The notes beneath the pieces were generated by a model. It did not search any database. It was not told where the DNA came from and worked only from the letters and a program-made list of their open reading frames with translations. Positions 35,408 to 44,318 of a stretch of DNA of 64,000 nucleotides are shown one piece after another; the first letter of the stretch is position 1, and each line of letters begins with the position of its first letter. Source of the DNA: CAYPTY01 sp964413935 (lineage in GTDB: Bacteria > Bacteroidota > Rhodothermia > Balneolales > Balneolaceae); assembly GCA_964413935.1 (NCBI GenBank), contig CAYPTY010000002.1, forward strand, positions 62,001 through 126,000, read 5' to 3'. The position numbers were made by a program, and so were the translations under genes.

Positions 35408-36477
35408 CCAACATCGACCGATACATATTCAGCCGTTTGCTCATCATTACCATTTTTGCGCTGGCTTTACTGATCTTCATTTTCATCATTATTGACTTTT
35501 CGGAGAACAGTGATGACTTCACAGATCTGGGGGCTACCATGGCTGAAATCTGGGGCCAGTATTACCTGAATTACATTCCGGAAATGATACGGCTGGTGGT
35601 ACCGGTAGCGGTTTTTACGGCATGTCTGTTTGTGACTTCACAGATGGCGGAAAGGCTGGAAATCTCCTCTCTGTATGCCGCCGGCGTGAGCATGCACCGG
35701 TTGCTTATCCCTTATCTGGCTTTCGGTATAATCATGGCGGTTTCCATCAGTGCCCTGGATGCACAATTGATTCCCAAATCCAATGCCAAGCGAATAGCCT
35801 TTGAAAAACGCTACATCCGCAAAAAATCCGAAAAAGTAGACAAATCGGATATTTACCGTCAGCTGTCGCCCACTTCCACTATCATGGTGAACTACTTCGA
35901 CCAGAATAAAAATATCGCCTACAGAATAAAGCTCTATGATATAGTGGATGATGAAGTGGTTCGCACTATCGAAAGCGGCAAAATGGTATGGCAAGACAGT
36001 ATCTGGGCGATGGAGGGCGTGAATGACCGTGTTTTCAGTGACAGCATGTATACCGAACGCTATACAACTGAGCTGGATACGGTACTTAATCTGTTTCCAC
36101 GTGATCTGGCCCGTTCAACATCGGATATCTATCAGCTCACCTATGAGGAGGCGGCTGCCTATATTGAATCCATCGAGCGCAGCGGGGCCGGCGGCATTGA
36201 ACTTCCTAAGGTTCAGTTTTACGGGCGACTGGTGTACCCTTTTTCGATGGTGATTGTAATTATGATTGGCTTTGTGATTGCGGCAACCAAACGCAAAGGG
36301 GGAAAGGGATTTACGGTGGCCATGGGACTGATAATCAGCTTTCTTTATCTGGCCCTGATGAAGATAATCGAGCCATTCGGATCATCGGGCAGCATATCTC
36401 CGATGCTGGCAGCAACGATCCCTCATGCTCTCTTCCTGATTGTGGGAATTATGATGTTGTTCACCGCCCGAAAATAA
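35404..36477 (+). CDS. LptF/LptG family permease, second of a pair
   Basis: 357 aa from ATG 35404, which overlaps the previous stop as ATGA; a longer frame from 35311 would only duplicate the neighbour's coding sequence. Family architecture is three helices, periplasmic jellyroll (~140-270) and three helices (ending IPHALFLIVGIMMLFTARK). Partner of the upstream permease in the LptB2FG complex that extracts LPS from the inner membrane. lptB is not in the window. Confidence 0.9.
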   Translation: MTNIDRYIFSRLLIITIFALALLIFIFIIIDFSENSDDFTDLGATMAEIWGQYYLNYIPEMIRLVVPVAVFTACLFVTSQMAERLEISSLYAAGVSMHRLLIPYLAFGIIMAVSISALDAQLIPKSNAKRIAFEKRYIRKKSEKVDKSDIYRQLSPTSTIMVNYFDQNKNIAYRIKLYDIVDDEVVRTIESGKMVWQDSIWAMEGVNDRVFSDSMYTERYTTELDTVLNLFPRDLARSTSDIYQLTYEEAAAYIESIERSGAGGIELPKVQFYGRLVYPFSMVIVIMIGFVIAATKRKGGKGFTVAMGLIISFLYLALMKIIEPFGSSGSISPMLAATIPHALFLIVGIMMLFTARK

Positions 36478-36804
36478 TCAGGCTTCAGCTTTCGGCCCCA
36501 TGTACATGGGGATATCCACCTTTTGCTTGGTGATTTTAATTTCACCGTGTTCCTGCTCATAACGATTCACATTATCCTGCAGAGCTCCCGCCAGTCTCTT
36601 GGCGTGGTCGGGAGTCAGAATCATGCGTTTTACCACCTTAGCTTTGGGAACCCCAGGCATCACGGCGATGAAATCAAGGATAAACTCAGACGGGGAATGT
36701 GTGATCATGGCGAGATTTGAGTATGTACCTGTCGCCTCATCTTCTTTCAGTTCAATTTCCATTTGCTGGTTCACCTGATTAGGCTTTTGCTCTTGCTGTG
36801 ACAT
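36478..36804 (-). CDS. DUF3467 domain protein
   Basis: 108 aa, soluble. The core EATGTYSNLAMITHSPSEFILDFIAVMPG...KAKVVKRMILTPDHAKRL is the DUF3467 pattern, a beta-rich domain found widely in bacteria with no assigned function. The first ~25 residues are Gln-rich and disordered. It abuts the end of the convergent permease gene and is 15 bp downstream of the cysteine synthase gene on the same strand, so cotranscription is likely. Confidence 0.88.
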   Translation of the reverse strand: MSQQEQKPNQVNQQMEIELKEDEATGTYSNLAMITHSPSEFILDFIAVMPGVPKAKVVKRMILTPDHAKRLAGALQDNVNRYEQEHGEIKITKQKVDIPMYMGPKAEA

Positions 36805-36819
36805 ACCTTCTTTGTTTTT

Positions 36820-37803
36820 TTATTCGAGAAATCCGTGTTCTTTCATCCAGTCGTCATTGTAGACTTTGGAAATGTAGCGGGTCCCACTGTCAGGAAGGAT
36901 GATAACCATCACATCATCCTCATTCAGCGGATGCTGGTCCAGATATTTCAACGCTCCGGCTACGGCAGCTCCGCACGACCAGCCAATAAGCAGTCCTTCC
37001 TCTCTGGCGAGGCGCCGGGTCATAATGGCTGATTCTTTGTCATCCACTTGAACCACTTCATCAATGAAATCAAAATTGATGGTACTGGGGATAATATCTT
37101 CACCAATCCCTTCCGTCATATACGGCTTGATTTCATCTTTATCAAACTCACCGGTTTCGAAGTATTTCTTATACACAGAGCCTACACTGTCTATCCCAAT
37201 CACTTTCACAGCTTCATTCTGTTCCTTCAGGTATTTGCCAGCACCGGTTATGGTACCTCCTGTTCCCATTCCGGCCACATAATGAGTGATGTCACCTTCG
37301 GTTTGCTCCCAGATTTCAGGACCGGTTGTTTCATAGTGAGCCTCGGTATTGCTCAGGTTATGATACTGATTGGGATAGTAGGAATTGGGGGTTTCTTCGC
37401 TTAATCGTTGTGCAACAGAGTAATAGGAACGGGGATCTTCGGGTTCTACATTGGTGGGACAAATGATAACTTCAGCACCCAGCGCACGAAGGAGATCAAC
37501 TTTCGATTTGCTCTGCTTGTCTGTGGTTGTGAATACGCACTTATAACCGCGCTCTATGGCAGTCAGGGCTAATCCCATGCCGGTATTGCCGGAAGTTCCT
37601 TCGATGATGGTCCCTCCCGGTTCAATCAGGCCCGCTTTCTCTGCATCGTCAATCATCTTGATACCAATCCGGTCTTTGATACTCTGCCCCGGATTGAAAT
37701 ATTCCACTTTCACCAAGATGGTGCCCGGCCGGTCTCCGATTACTTTTTTGAGTTTGATGAGTGGTGTGTTTCCTACCGTTTCAAGAATTGAGTTATAATA
37801 CAT
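36820..37803 (-). CDS. PLP-dependent cysteine synthase / cystathionine beta-synthase family enzyme
   Basis: 327 aa, fold type II PLP enzyme. The PLP Lys43 lies in NPGQSIKDRIG; the substrate loop is EGTSGNTGMGLAL (~65); the phosphate-binding Gly loop is GMGTGGTITG. Family members make cysteine from O-acetylserine and sulfide, or cystathionine from serine and homocysteine. The VGNTPLIKLKKV N terminus fits either. No heme domain or CBS pair is attached. cysK is the likeliest name, but CBS-like function is not excluded. Confidence 0.85.
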   Translation of the reverse strand: MYYNSILETVGNTPLIKLKKVIGDRPGTILVKVEYFNPGQSIKDRIGIKMIDDAEKAGLIEPGGTIIEGTSGNTGMGLALTAIERGYKCVFTTTDKQSKSKVDLLRALGAEVIICPTNVEPEDPRSYYSVAQRLSEETPNSYYPNQYHNLSNTEAHYETTGPEIWEQTEGDITHYVAGMGTGGTITGAGKYLKEQNEAVKVIGIDSVGSVYKKYFETGEFDKDEIKPYMTEGIGEDIIPSTINFDFIDEVVQVDDKESAIMTRRLAREEGLLIGWSCGAAVAGALKYLDQHPLNEDDVMVIILPDSGTRYISKVYNDDWMKEHGFLE

Positions 37804-37906
37804 GATACTTTTTGGTGGATAGGGTCAAAGTTCGGGGCAAATATAGTCATTTTGGACTATCTGATTAATACATTACTTTGGTTTAAAGAAATCGAAAAGT
37901 TGAGCA

Positions 37907-38182
37907 ATGTTTATAGAACAGGGTAAACCTAAAGATTACGATTGCGGTTGCAATCTGGACCTGATGATTGCTGCTCTGCCAAATATTTCTGATCAGGGGG
38001 AACGCGTCCACTACGCAAAACGAATCGTTGGTTTAATTAAACAAAGTCACCCAAACTGGGTTAATAAAGATGGAAGCAGTGATGCTGCTTGGGAGCACTT
38101 TTTTGTACTGGCAGACTACGATCCCGGGGAATACGGTATTCTAAATCCCTTTACCAACGGCCTGGTAGACGACGCCGAATAA
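37907..38182 (+). CDS. Small DUF4290-like protein
   Basis: 91 aa. No close family comes to mind, but the pattern DYDCGCNLDLMI ... GERVHYAKRIVGLIKQSHPNW ... AWEHFFVLADYD ... LNPF parallels the N-terminal part of DUF4290 (EYGRNIQKMV ... R..cA..II..M...NP ... LWDHL..M..F ... PY) common in Bacteroidota. It is half the length of those proteins and has a CGC motif where they have YGR. It ends one base before the stop of the convergent GNAT gene. Function unknown. Confidence 0.65.
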   Translation: MFIEQGKPKDYDCGCNLDLMIAALPNISDQGERVHYAKRIVGLIKQSHPNWVNKDGSSDAAWEHFFVLADYDPGEYGILNPFTNGLVDDAE

Positions 38183-38719
38183 TCAGGCCATCATCGCCTG
38201 AGAAGAATATTCTTTCTCCAGCAGGCTGAAAATATACTTATCCCGGAATTTATCTTCTTTCAGCACGTGATCGCGGAGAGATCCTTCCTTTTTGAATCCC
38301 CGGTTTTCCACCAGTTCGATCCAGCTTTCATTAAAATCGAAAGAGGTGGTGGCAACTTTGTGCATGCCGAGATGACCAAAGCAATACTGTAATGCTTTAT
38401 CCAGTGCTTCCTGCTGACAATCATCATTGCAGGCTTTTCGATCTCCGATGGTGATTTGAATAAAGCATCGTCTGTTATGCCGATCTATGGCATGAATATC
38501 GATGACTCCAAGTAACCGCTGATCGCTTTGATCAAAGATCTCCAGCAGTTCAGAAGTGGGATTTTTACCCTCGGCGATGGGCTTCATTCTGCCAAGGAAT
38601 GATTCGAATGATTCATCTTTATGGGGATATTCAGAATCCATAAAGGTTAACTCTGGGTCGTTGTTCCAGCGATAGTGCGTATCGATATGCTGGAGCGAGA
38701 AGGGTCGTAGCTCAATCAT
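38183..38719 (-). CDS. GNAT family N-acetyltransferase
   Basis: 178 aa. Layout typical of RimJ/RimL-type acetyltransferases: N-terminal RPFSLQHIDTHYRWNNDPEL, a central strand GVIDIHAIDRHNRRCFIQITIGDR with the acetyl-CoA loop, and the C-terminal NFNESWIELVENRGFKKEGSLRDHVLKEDKF signature. The acceptor may be a protein N terminus or a small amine. It is monocistronic. Confidence 0.88.
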   Translation of the reverse strand: MIELRPFSLQHIDTHYRWNNDPELTFMDSEYPHKDESFESFLGRMKPIAEGKNPTSELLEIFDQSDQRLLGVIDIHAIDRHNRRCFIQITIGDRKACNDDCQQEALDKALQYCFGHLGMHKVATTSFDFNESWIELVENRGFKKEGSLRDHVLKEDKFRDKYIFSLLEKEYSSQAMMA

Positions 38720-38906
38720 TTTGACTTGGGGAAGTGTGTTATGCTGTTAGATGATTTTGTGAACATGTGAGCCAGAAAAGCGCTTCCATACGGCATGTAA
38801 CAAAAGGAATGCTGTGTAAATAATCAAGTTATTTTGCGCTTCTTCAGAACATTTTAATGTGAATGTGTTACTCCTGTTTATCATCGGCAGATCTTGGTAT
38901 TCTTTA

Positions 38907-38928
38907 ATTTTCAATTTATATTGAAAAT
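38907..38928. promoter_or_regulatory. 9-bp inverted repeat upstream of menF
   Basis: ATTTTCAAT (38907-38915) and ATTGAAAAT (38920-38928) flank TTAT, an exact two-fold repeat 20 bases before the menF ATG. Its AT content and position suggest an operator near the promoter rather than a terminator. The binding protein is unknown. Confidence 0.45.
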
Positions 38929-38948
38929 CGAAATCAGATTTGCATTAC

Positions 38949-40424
38949 ATGCTCAAAATAGAGCCCCAATCCTCCATACTAAACACCTTTGAACAGACGG
39001 TAGAAAGCGAATCTTTTCAGGCACAGCTGCATCAGGCTATAGATAATGCCCGCTTTGAAGATGAAGCCTACTATTTCTCTGTGAGTCTAAAAGCAAATAT
39101 CATAGACACCCTTGCTTTCCTGGAAAAGGTGCAGAATGAAGAAAATTTCCGATACTACTGGGAAAAACCGGATCAGCAATTTTCCATGATAGCAGATGGT
39201 GAATTGGAAAGTATCCACGCTGAGGGCGAAGGCCGATTCCGAAAAGCATCCAGTGAAGGAAAAGCACTACTAAACCGCATCACCCACTACACAGAGATTA
39301 ATCACTCCAAAGCAGTGGTCCATCTTCTTGGAGGATTTTCATTTTATGGAGAAGATTACCGGGAAGATGAACATCTGACCTGGGATTCCTTTGACCATGC
39401 CGCTTTCGTTTTGCCGGAATGGCACATTTTGAAAGAGGGAAAACTGTCACTGGTTACGGTTAACGTTGAACTCAAGAATGGTGAATCATCGGAAGATATC
39501 ATTACGGAGTTCAGGTCCATTTTTGCCCGTCTGGCACAGGTCAATAGTCTCGAAGAATATGTAGAAGCTGATGCCTCAGCTTCGGAGTTTAGTATCATGG
39601 ACGATCTACAGAATGAGGAAGCGCACTGGCTGGACCGGATCGGAACCGCTACACGGCAAATCAAAGCCGGACTTTACAAAAAGATTGTACTGGCCCGAAA
39701 GCTGCATATTAAAACAGACCGGCAGATTTCAGATACCTGTCTTTTAAACAAGCTTCGACAGCAGTATCCTGACTGCTATCTTTTTCTGATCGGTTTTAAC
39801 GATAAGGGTTCTTTCATTGGAGCAACCCCCGAGCGTCTGGCCACCTTCCATCGGAATAAAATTATAACAGAGGGTTTGGCCGGATCTATTTCGCGCGGCA
39901 AAACTGCCCTCGAAGATGCCTACCTCGAACATTCACTCCTGAACAGCGGTAAGGACCTGAACGAACACGCTATTGTGGTGGATGCAATCGAAGCCAGCCT
40001 GAACCCCTATTCAACCCGCATCGAGCATCCTGAGCAACCGGGTGTTAAGAAACTGACGAATGTTCAGCATCTGTTTACGCCGGTTATTGCTCACATACAA
40101 CAGGGTGTAAGCAGGACCGAAATTTTAAAAACTCTCCATCCTACTCCGGCCGTAGGCGGCTATCCCCGGGAAAACGCAGTACCCTATATCCGGCAGCTGG
40201 AGAATTTTGACAGAGGCTGGTATGCCGGACCCATTGGCTGGATCAATGCGGCAGGAGAAGGAGAATTCGCGGTTGCCATCCGCAGCGGACTTATCAAAAA
40301 AAATGAAGCGCATTTTTTTGCAGGATGTGGTATTGTTGAGCATTCAGATCCACATAAAGAATGGGAAGAAACCAACTTAAAGTTCATTCCCATGCTCTCT
40401 GCATTAAAATACGCGATTCAATGA
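38949..40424 (+). CDS. menF: Isochorismate synthase (menaquinone type)
   Basis: Converts chorismate to isochorismate. 491 aa from ATG 38949; a TTG at 38940 would add three residues. Chorismate-binding motifs are KIVLARK, FIGATPERL, LEHSLLNSGKDLNEH, HPTPAVGGYPRE, FDRGWYAGPIGW and GCGIVEHSDPHKEWEET. It is the first of four genes each overlapping the next by 4 bp (menF-menD-menH-menB), which fixes its role as MenF rather than a siderophore or salicylate enzyme. Confidence 0.95.
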   Translation: MLKIEPQSSILNTFEQTVESESFQAQLHQAIDNARFEDEAYYFSVSLKANIIDTLAFLEKVQNEENFRYYWEKPDQQFSMIADGELESIHAEGEGRFRKASSEGKALLNRITHYTEINHSKAVVHLLGGFSFYGEDYREDEHLTWDSFDHAAFVLPEWHILKEGKLSLVTVNVELKNGESSEDIITEFRSIFARLAQVNSLEEYVEADASASEFSIMDDLQNEEAHWLDRIGTATRQIKAGLYKKIVLARKLHIKTDRQISDTCLLNKLRQQYPDCYLFLIGFNDKGSFIGATPERLATFHRNKIITEGLAGSISRGKTALEDAYLEHSLLNSGKDLNEHAIVVDAIEASLNPYSTRIEHPEQPGVKKLTNVQHLFTPVIAHIQQGVSRTEILKTLHPTPAVGGYPRENAVPYIRQLENFDRGWYAGPIGWINAAGEGEFAVAIRSGLIKKNEAHFFAGCGIVEHSDPHKEWEETNLKFIPMLSALKYAIQ

Positions 40425-42130
40425 GTCCCGAGAACGTAGCTTTTTTCTGGTCAACCCAATTTGTACGACGCCTCTATGAACTGGGTCTGGAGCATGTAGT
40501 CATATCACCGGGTTCCAGATCTACCCCACTTACCCTGGCTTTTGCCGCACATGCCGGTATTAAGAAGTACATTCATGTGGATGAACGCTCTGCAGCCTTC
40601 ACCGCACTTGGTATTGCACAAAGCAGCCGCAAACCGGCCGCTCTTGTATGTACATCCGGTACAGCCGTTGCCAATTATCTGCCGGCAGTAACCGAAGCTG
40701 CCCAGGCCAATGCACCCATGATGGTTTTGAGTGCTGACCGTCCCAGCGCGCTCATCGGGGTAGGTGCATCTCAAACCATCGACCAGAACCGGATTTTCGG
40801 GAATTACACCGGCTTCTTTTACGATTGCGGTTTACCAACAGAAGGCGAACGTCAGCTTAGCCGACTTCAAAAAGCTGCAGAACAGGCTTACATGCATGCT
40901 TTGAAGGCTGAGGGAGTGTCTCACATCAACTTTCCTTTCAAAAAACCCCTTGAGCCAACCAAACGCTATTTCAATACCATCCGTAAGGAGAACAATGAAC
41001 ACATTGACATGTTCATTACCGATCCGCCGCATGAGGAAAGTCATCAACTGGACCTGAATGACCATACCTGGTCGAACATCATTGCAGCCGAAAAACCGGT
41101 TATTGTTGTAGGGCCGAGGGTGAAAGGGGCTGACAACCGCACAGTACTGCGGCTGGCCGAAACCCTGAAGGCTCCCATTCTGGCTGAAGCCGGATCTCAG
41201 GTGCCACTCAGCGAACAGCTGATTCAGCATTATGACGGATTTCTGCGTTCTGCCGATATCAGAGAAGAACTGAAACCGGATCTGATACTACGCTTCGGGA
41301 AACAGCCTATTTCAAAAGCCGTTTTCACCTACTTGAGACAGCATCTGGATGTTGAACAAATCTCATTCACTGATTTCGGAAATCTTGCTGACGAAACCCT
41401 GACCGCCACTCAGTTCATCCATTTTAGTGGTGAGATTCAGATTCCCGAAGTTTCAGGTTCAGCTCCAAAAAAATGGTTCAGGGCCTGGAAAGACAAAGAG
41501 TTAAAGTTTGCCGATCAGAGAGGGCGCATCCTGAAAGCGGCCAACAGCCTAACTGATGGTTTTATTTTCGATGAAGCCTCCTCCATCCTTCCGGATAATG
41601 CTTTTGTGATGCTCTCCAACTCCTTTCCGGTTCGGGATTTTGAACTCATTGCAGATTATCATCCCAATACCTTTGTGAATAGAGGAGCAGCGGGAATAGA
41701 TGGTATCATTTCAACCTCCGTAGGATTGAGCATCGCTGATAATTCTCCCGGAGTAGCCTTTATCGGCGACATCGCTTTCATACACGATGCCAACGGGCTT
41801 CGGCTGGCAGACCGGGTAAAAAAACCCCTCATTTTTATTCTGCTTAACAATGGAGGCGGTACCATATTCCGCATGTTGCCGATAAATAATATCAGTGAGG
41901 TGTACGAATCTTATTTTGAGACCCCGCAACATGTCTCCTTCACTCATCTGTGTAAAGCTCACGGGGTATCTCATAACCTGGTGACAGCAAAAGAGCAGTT
42001 TCGTCCGATTTTCGAAAAGGCCCTGACAAGAGACAAAGTGCAGGTCATTGAATGTATCACCAATCCCAACAGCTCCATGAAGGAACGCAGCAGGCTCTGG
42101 GATCCTGAACTGCTGAGCAGTCAGGAATGA
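40421..42130 (+). CDS. menD: SEPHCHC synthase (2-oxoglutarate decarboxylase), MenD
   Basis: ThDP-dependent enzyme joining isochorismate and 2-oxoglutarate. 569 aa from ATG 40421, which overlaps menF as ATGA. Motifs are SPGSRSTPLTLA, the cofactor Glu in VDERSAAFTALGIA, VCTSGTAVANYLPAV and the ThDP-Mg motif GDIAFIHDANGL...ILLNNGG. The N-terminal 20 residues of a longer open frame are not used. Confidence 0.97.
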   Translation: MSPENVAFFWSTQFVRRLYELGLEHVVISPGSRSTPLTLAFAAHAGIKKYIHVDERSAAFTALGIAQSSRKPAALVCTSGTAVANYLPAVTEAAQANAPMMVLSADRPSALIGVGASQTIDQNRIFGNYTGFFYDCGLPTEGERQLSRLQKAAEQAYMHALKAEGVSHINFPFKKPLEPTKRYFNTIRKENNEHIDMFITDPPHEESHQLDLNDHTWSNIIAAEKPVIVVGPRVKGADNRTVLRLAETLKAPILAEAGSQVPLSEQLIQHYDGFLRSADIREELKPDLILRFGKQPISKAVFTYLRQHLDVEQISFTDFGNLADETLTATQFIHFSGEIQIPEVSGSAPKKWFRAWKDKELKFADQRGRILKAANSLTDGFIFDEASSILPDNAFVMLSNSFPVRDFELIADYHPNTFVNRGAAGIDGIISTSVGLSIADNSPGVAFIGDIAFIHDANGLRLADRVKKPLIFILLNNGGGTIFRMLPINNISEVYESYFETPQHVSFTHLCKAHGVSHNLVTAKEQFRPIFEKALTRDKVQVIECITNPNSSMKERSRLWDPELLSSQE

Positions 42131-42933
42131 GGATTCGATCAAGGGGCATATACTATCAGCTGGAAGTTCATGGGGAAGATCCCGACAAGGCCACACTTGT
42201 GATGCTGCATGGTTTTCTTGGAAGTGGTGAGATTTTCAACCGATTGATACCGGAACTGCAAAGCTTGGTAAATCCGATCACCATTGATCTCATGGGTCAT
42301 GGTGGCACTGAAGGACACGAATTGCACTATCAGTTTTCACCCAAAGAACAGGTTTCGGGATTGGACGGCCTGCTCAGGGAGCTCTCTCCTGCCCCGGTTA
42401 TTCTTTACGGTTACAGTATGGGTGCCCGTCTGGCACTCATGTATGCCCTGGCCAAAAGGGAAAACGTTCTTGGGCTGATTCTGGAAAGCGGAACCTTCGG
42501 CATTGAGAGTGAACAGGAAAGACAGAGCCGACAGGAACTGGATGCAGAACGGGCAGAACGTATCTTGGGTGACTATGAAGATTTTCTGAACCAGTGGGCA
42601 GAAATGCCGCTGATGAGGCAGAGCACCGATGCGCATCTCAGGGAAATACAATCAGCTCAGAATCCGCAATGGATGGCGAACAGCCTGCTGGGCTTTGGTA
42701 CCGGAGAAATGCCCAGCCTGAAAGCCGAGCTGGGCACGCTTGAAACCCCCGTTTTGTTGATGGCCGGTGCTGATGATGCTAAATTCTGCCGTATTAACCA
42801 GGCCATGCACAAAGAGCTTCCCTACTCAGAACTGGAGATCATACAGGATGCCGGGCATCGCATTCATTATGATCAACCTGAGCACGTTGGGACTGCCGTA
42901 AGCCGATTCATCACAAAAAAACTGGCTCTATGA
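42127..42933 (+). CDS. menH: SHCHC synthase (MenH), alpha/beta hydrolase
   Basis: Removes pyruvate from SEPHCHC. 268 aa. The alpha/beta-hydrolase features are MLHGFLGSGEIF (oxyanion region), nucleophile elbow GYSMGAR, acidic residue in MAGADDAKF and His in DAGHRIHYDQPE. The operon position between menD and menB, with 4-bp overlaps on both sides, supports MenH over a generic hydrolase. Confidence 0.93.
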   Translation: MRIRSRGIYYQLEVHGEDPDKATLVMLHGFLGSGEIFNRLIPELQSLVNPITIDLMGHGGTEGHELHYQFSPKEQVSGLDGLLRELSPAPVILYGYSMGARLALMYALAKRENVLGLILESGTFGIESEQERQSRQELDAERAERILGDYEDFLNQWAEMPLMRQSTDAHLREIQSAQNPQWMANSLLGFGTGEMPSLKAELGTLETPVLLMAGADDAKFCRINQAMHKELPYSELEIIQDAGHRIHYDQPEHVGTAVSRFITKKLAL

Positions 42934-43763
42934 ACTGGACAAAAGTAAAAGACTACGAAGACATCACCTATAATAAATCGAATGGGGTAGCCCGCATTGC
43001 CTTCAACCGGCCGGACGTCCGAAATGCTTTTCGCCCCAAAACCCTATTTGAAATGTATGAGGCCTTCACGGATGCCAAGGAGGATAATGATATAGGCGTG
43101 GTTCTGCTGAGTGGTGAAGGTCCGGCAAAAGACGGGATTTGGTCTTTCTGCAGTGGTGGTGATCAGAAGGTTCGAGATCGCACCGGATATAAAGCGGAAG
43201 ACGGTATCGATCGGCTGAATGTGCTTGAACTTCAGCGCTTGATCCGTTTTATGCCGAAAGTTGTAATTGCGGTGGTACCCGGCTGGGCTGTGGGTGGCGG
43301 ACACAGCCTTCATGTAACCTGTGATATGACGCTGGCCAGCGAGGAACATGCCATTTTCAAACAAACGGATGCGGATGTTGCCAGTTTTGACGGCGGTTTC
43401 GGTTCCGCACTTCTGGCCCGGCAGGTCGGACAAAAACGGGCTCGCGAAATCTTTTTCCTCGGAAAAAATTATTCAGCGCAGGAAGCCTTCGAAATGGGTA
43501 TGGTGAATGCTGTGATTCCGCATGAAAAGCTGGAGGAAACAGCCTATGACTGGGCGCAGGAAATTCTGGCTAAATCACCAACCGCAATAAAGATGATCAA
43601 ATTTGCCTTTAACCTTATTGATGACGGTCTGGTTGGTCAGCAGGTTTTTGCCGGTGAAGCAACCCGGCTGGCCTACATGACCGATGAAGCCCGCGAAGGC
43701 CGTGATGCCTTTCTGGAAAAGAGAAAACCGGATTATACCAGGTACAAAAGAAATCCCTCCTGA
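42930..43763 (+). CDS. menB: 1,4-dihydroxy-2-naphthoyl-CoA synthase
   Basis: Crotonase-fold enzyme closing the naphthoquinone ring from o-succinylbenzoyl-CoA. 277 aa. Motifs are FNRPDVRNAFRPKT, CSGGDQKVRDRTGY (typical of MenB), VAVVPGWAVGGGHSLHVTCDMTLAS and FDGGFGSALLARQVGQKRAREIFFLG. Last of the four coupled men genes; menA, menC and menE follow only 4.9 kb later. Confidence 0.97.
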   Translation: MNWTKVKDYEDITYNKSNGVARIAFNRPDVRNAFRPKTLFEMYEAFTDAKEDNDIGVVLLSGEGPAKDGIWSFCSGGDQKVRDRTGYKAEDGIDRLNVLELQRLIRFMPKVVIAVVPGWAVGGGHSLHVTCDMTLASEEHAIFKQTDADVASFDGGFGSALLARQVGQKRAREIFFLGKNYSAQEAFEMGMVNAVIPHEKLEETAYDWAQEILAKSPTAIKMIKFAFNLIDDGLVGQQVFAGEATRLAYMTDEAREGRDAFLEKRKPDYTRYKRNPS

Positions 43764-43828
43764 TTTCGCGAAGGTTTTTTTTGAAGGTGACGTCTAACAT
43801 CGTAACCCTGAATTAAACCATCCGAGAT

Positions 43829-44263
43829 ATGAAAACACTAATCGCACTATTCAGCCTTGTTCTGCTGGCCGGTACTATTGAACTGCAGGCACAGCAAAAC
43901 CAGCGACAGGGAAACGGTCCCAGACTCAGTATTGACGAAAGAGTAGACCGTGTAACCACCCGCCTATATGTTTCACTGGAACTCAATGACGAACAGATGA
44001 AGCAGGTAAAAACAGCTTTGAAAACTCATATGGAAGAAGTTGAAAAACTGCGCGAAGAAGCAGACGGTCGACCTGATCTGGAATTGGTGGGTAAATCCAT
44101 CAACAAGCGGGACGCTGAGTTCAAGAAAATCTTCACTGAGCAGCAGTATACAAAGTATGAGGAAATGAAAGATGACATCTTCAAGCGCAGAATGATGCGT
44201 AAAGAGGGCCGAAAAGGCCAACAAGGAAAAGGCCAACGAGGCGATGGCTGCCGATGCTGCTAA
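43829..44263 (+). CDS. Small exported Spy/CpxP-like helical protein with Cys-rich tail
   Basis: 144 aa. Signal peptide (LIALFSLVLLAGTIELQAQQ), then a helical, charged mature part with LSIDERVDRVTTRLYVSLELNDEQMKQVKTALKTH and a second related helix pair (FKKIFTEQQYTKYEEMKDD). This LTxxQ-like pattern recalls Spy/CpxP periplasmic stress proteins. The tail is Gly/Lys/Arg-rich and ends in CRCC, which might bind metal or form disulfides. Followed by a strong terminator, it is a single-gene unit or the tail of the menFDHB transcript (65 bp after menB). Confidence 0.7.
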   Translation: MKTLIALFSLVLLAGTIELQAQQNQRQGNGPRLSIDERVDRVTTRLYVSLELNDEQMKQVKTALKTHMEEVEKLREEADGRPDLELVGKSINKRDAEFKKIFTEQQYTKYEEMKDDIFKRRMMRKEGRKGQQGKGQRGDGCRCC

Positions 44264-44286
44264 TCTGAAAGCACTATAGTATTTCT

Positions 44287-44318
44287 AAAGCGGAGCCACC
44301 AACTCCGCTTTTTTTATT
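44287..44318 (+). terminator. Strong Rho-independent terminator
   Basis: AAAGCGGAG (44287-44295) pairs with CTCCGCTTT (44303-44311), a 9-bp perfect stem with a 7-base loop, followed by TTTTATT. It ends the plus-strand transcript and overlaps the stop codon of the convergent permease gene (44314). Confidence 0.85.

Noticed and set aside
38183..38201. TCAGGC...GCCTGA hairpin between the convergent DUF4290-like and GNAT genes as a terminator
   Set aside because: Only 6 bp and no T tract on either strand.
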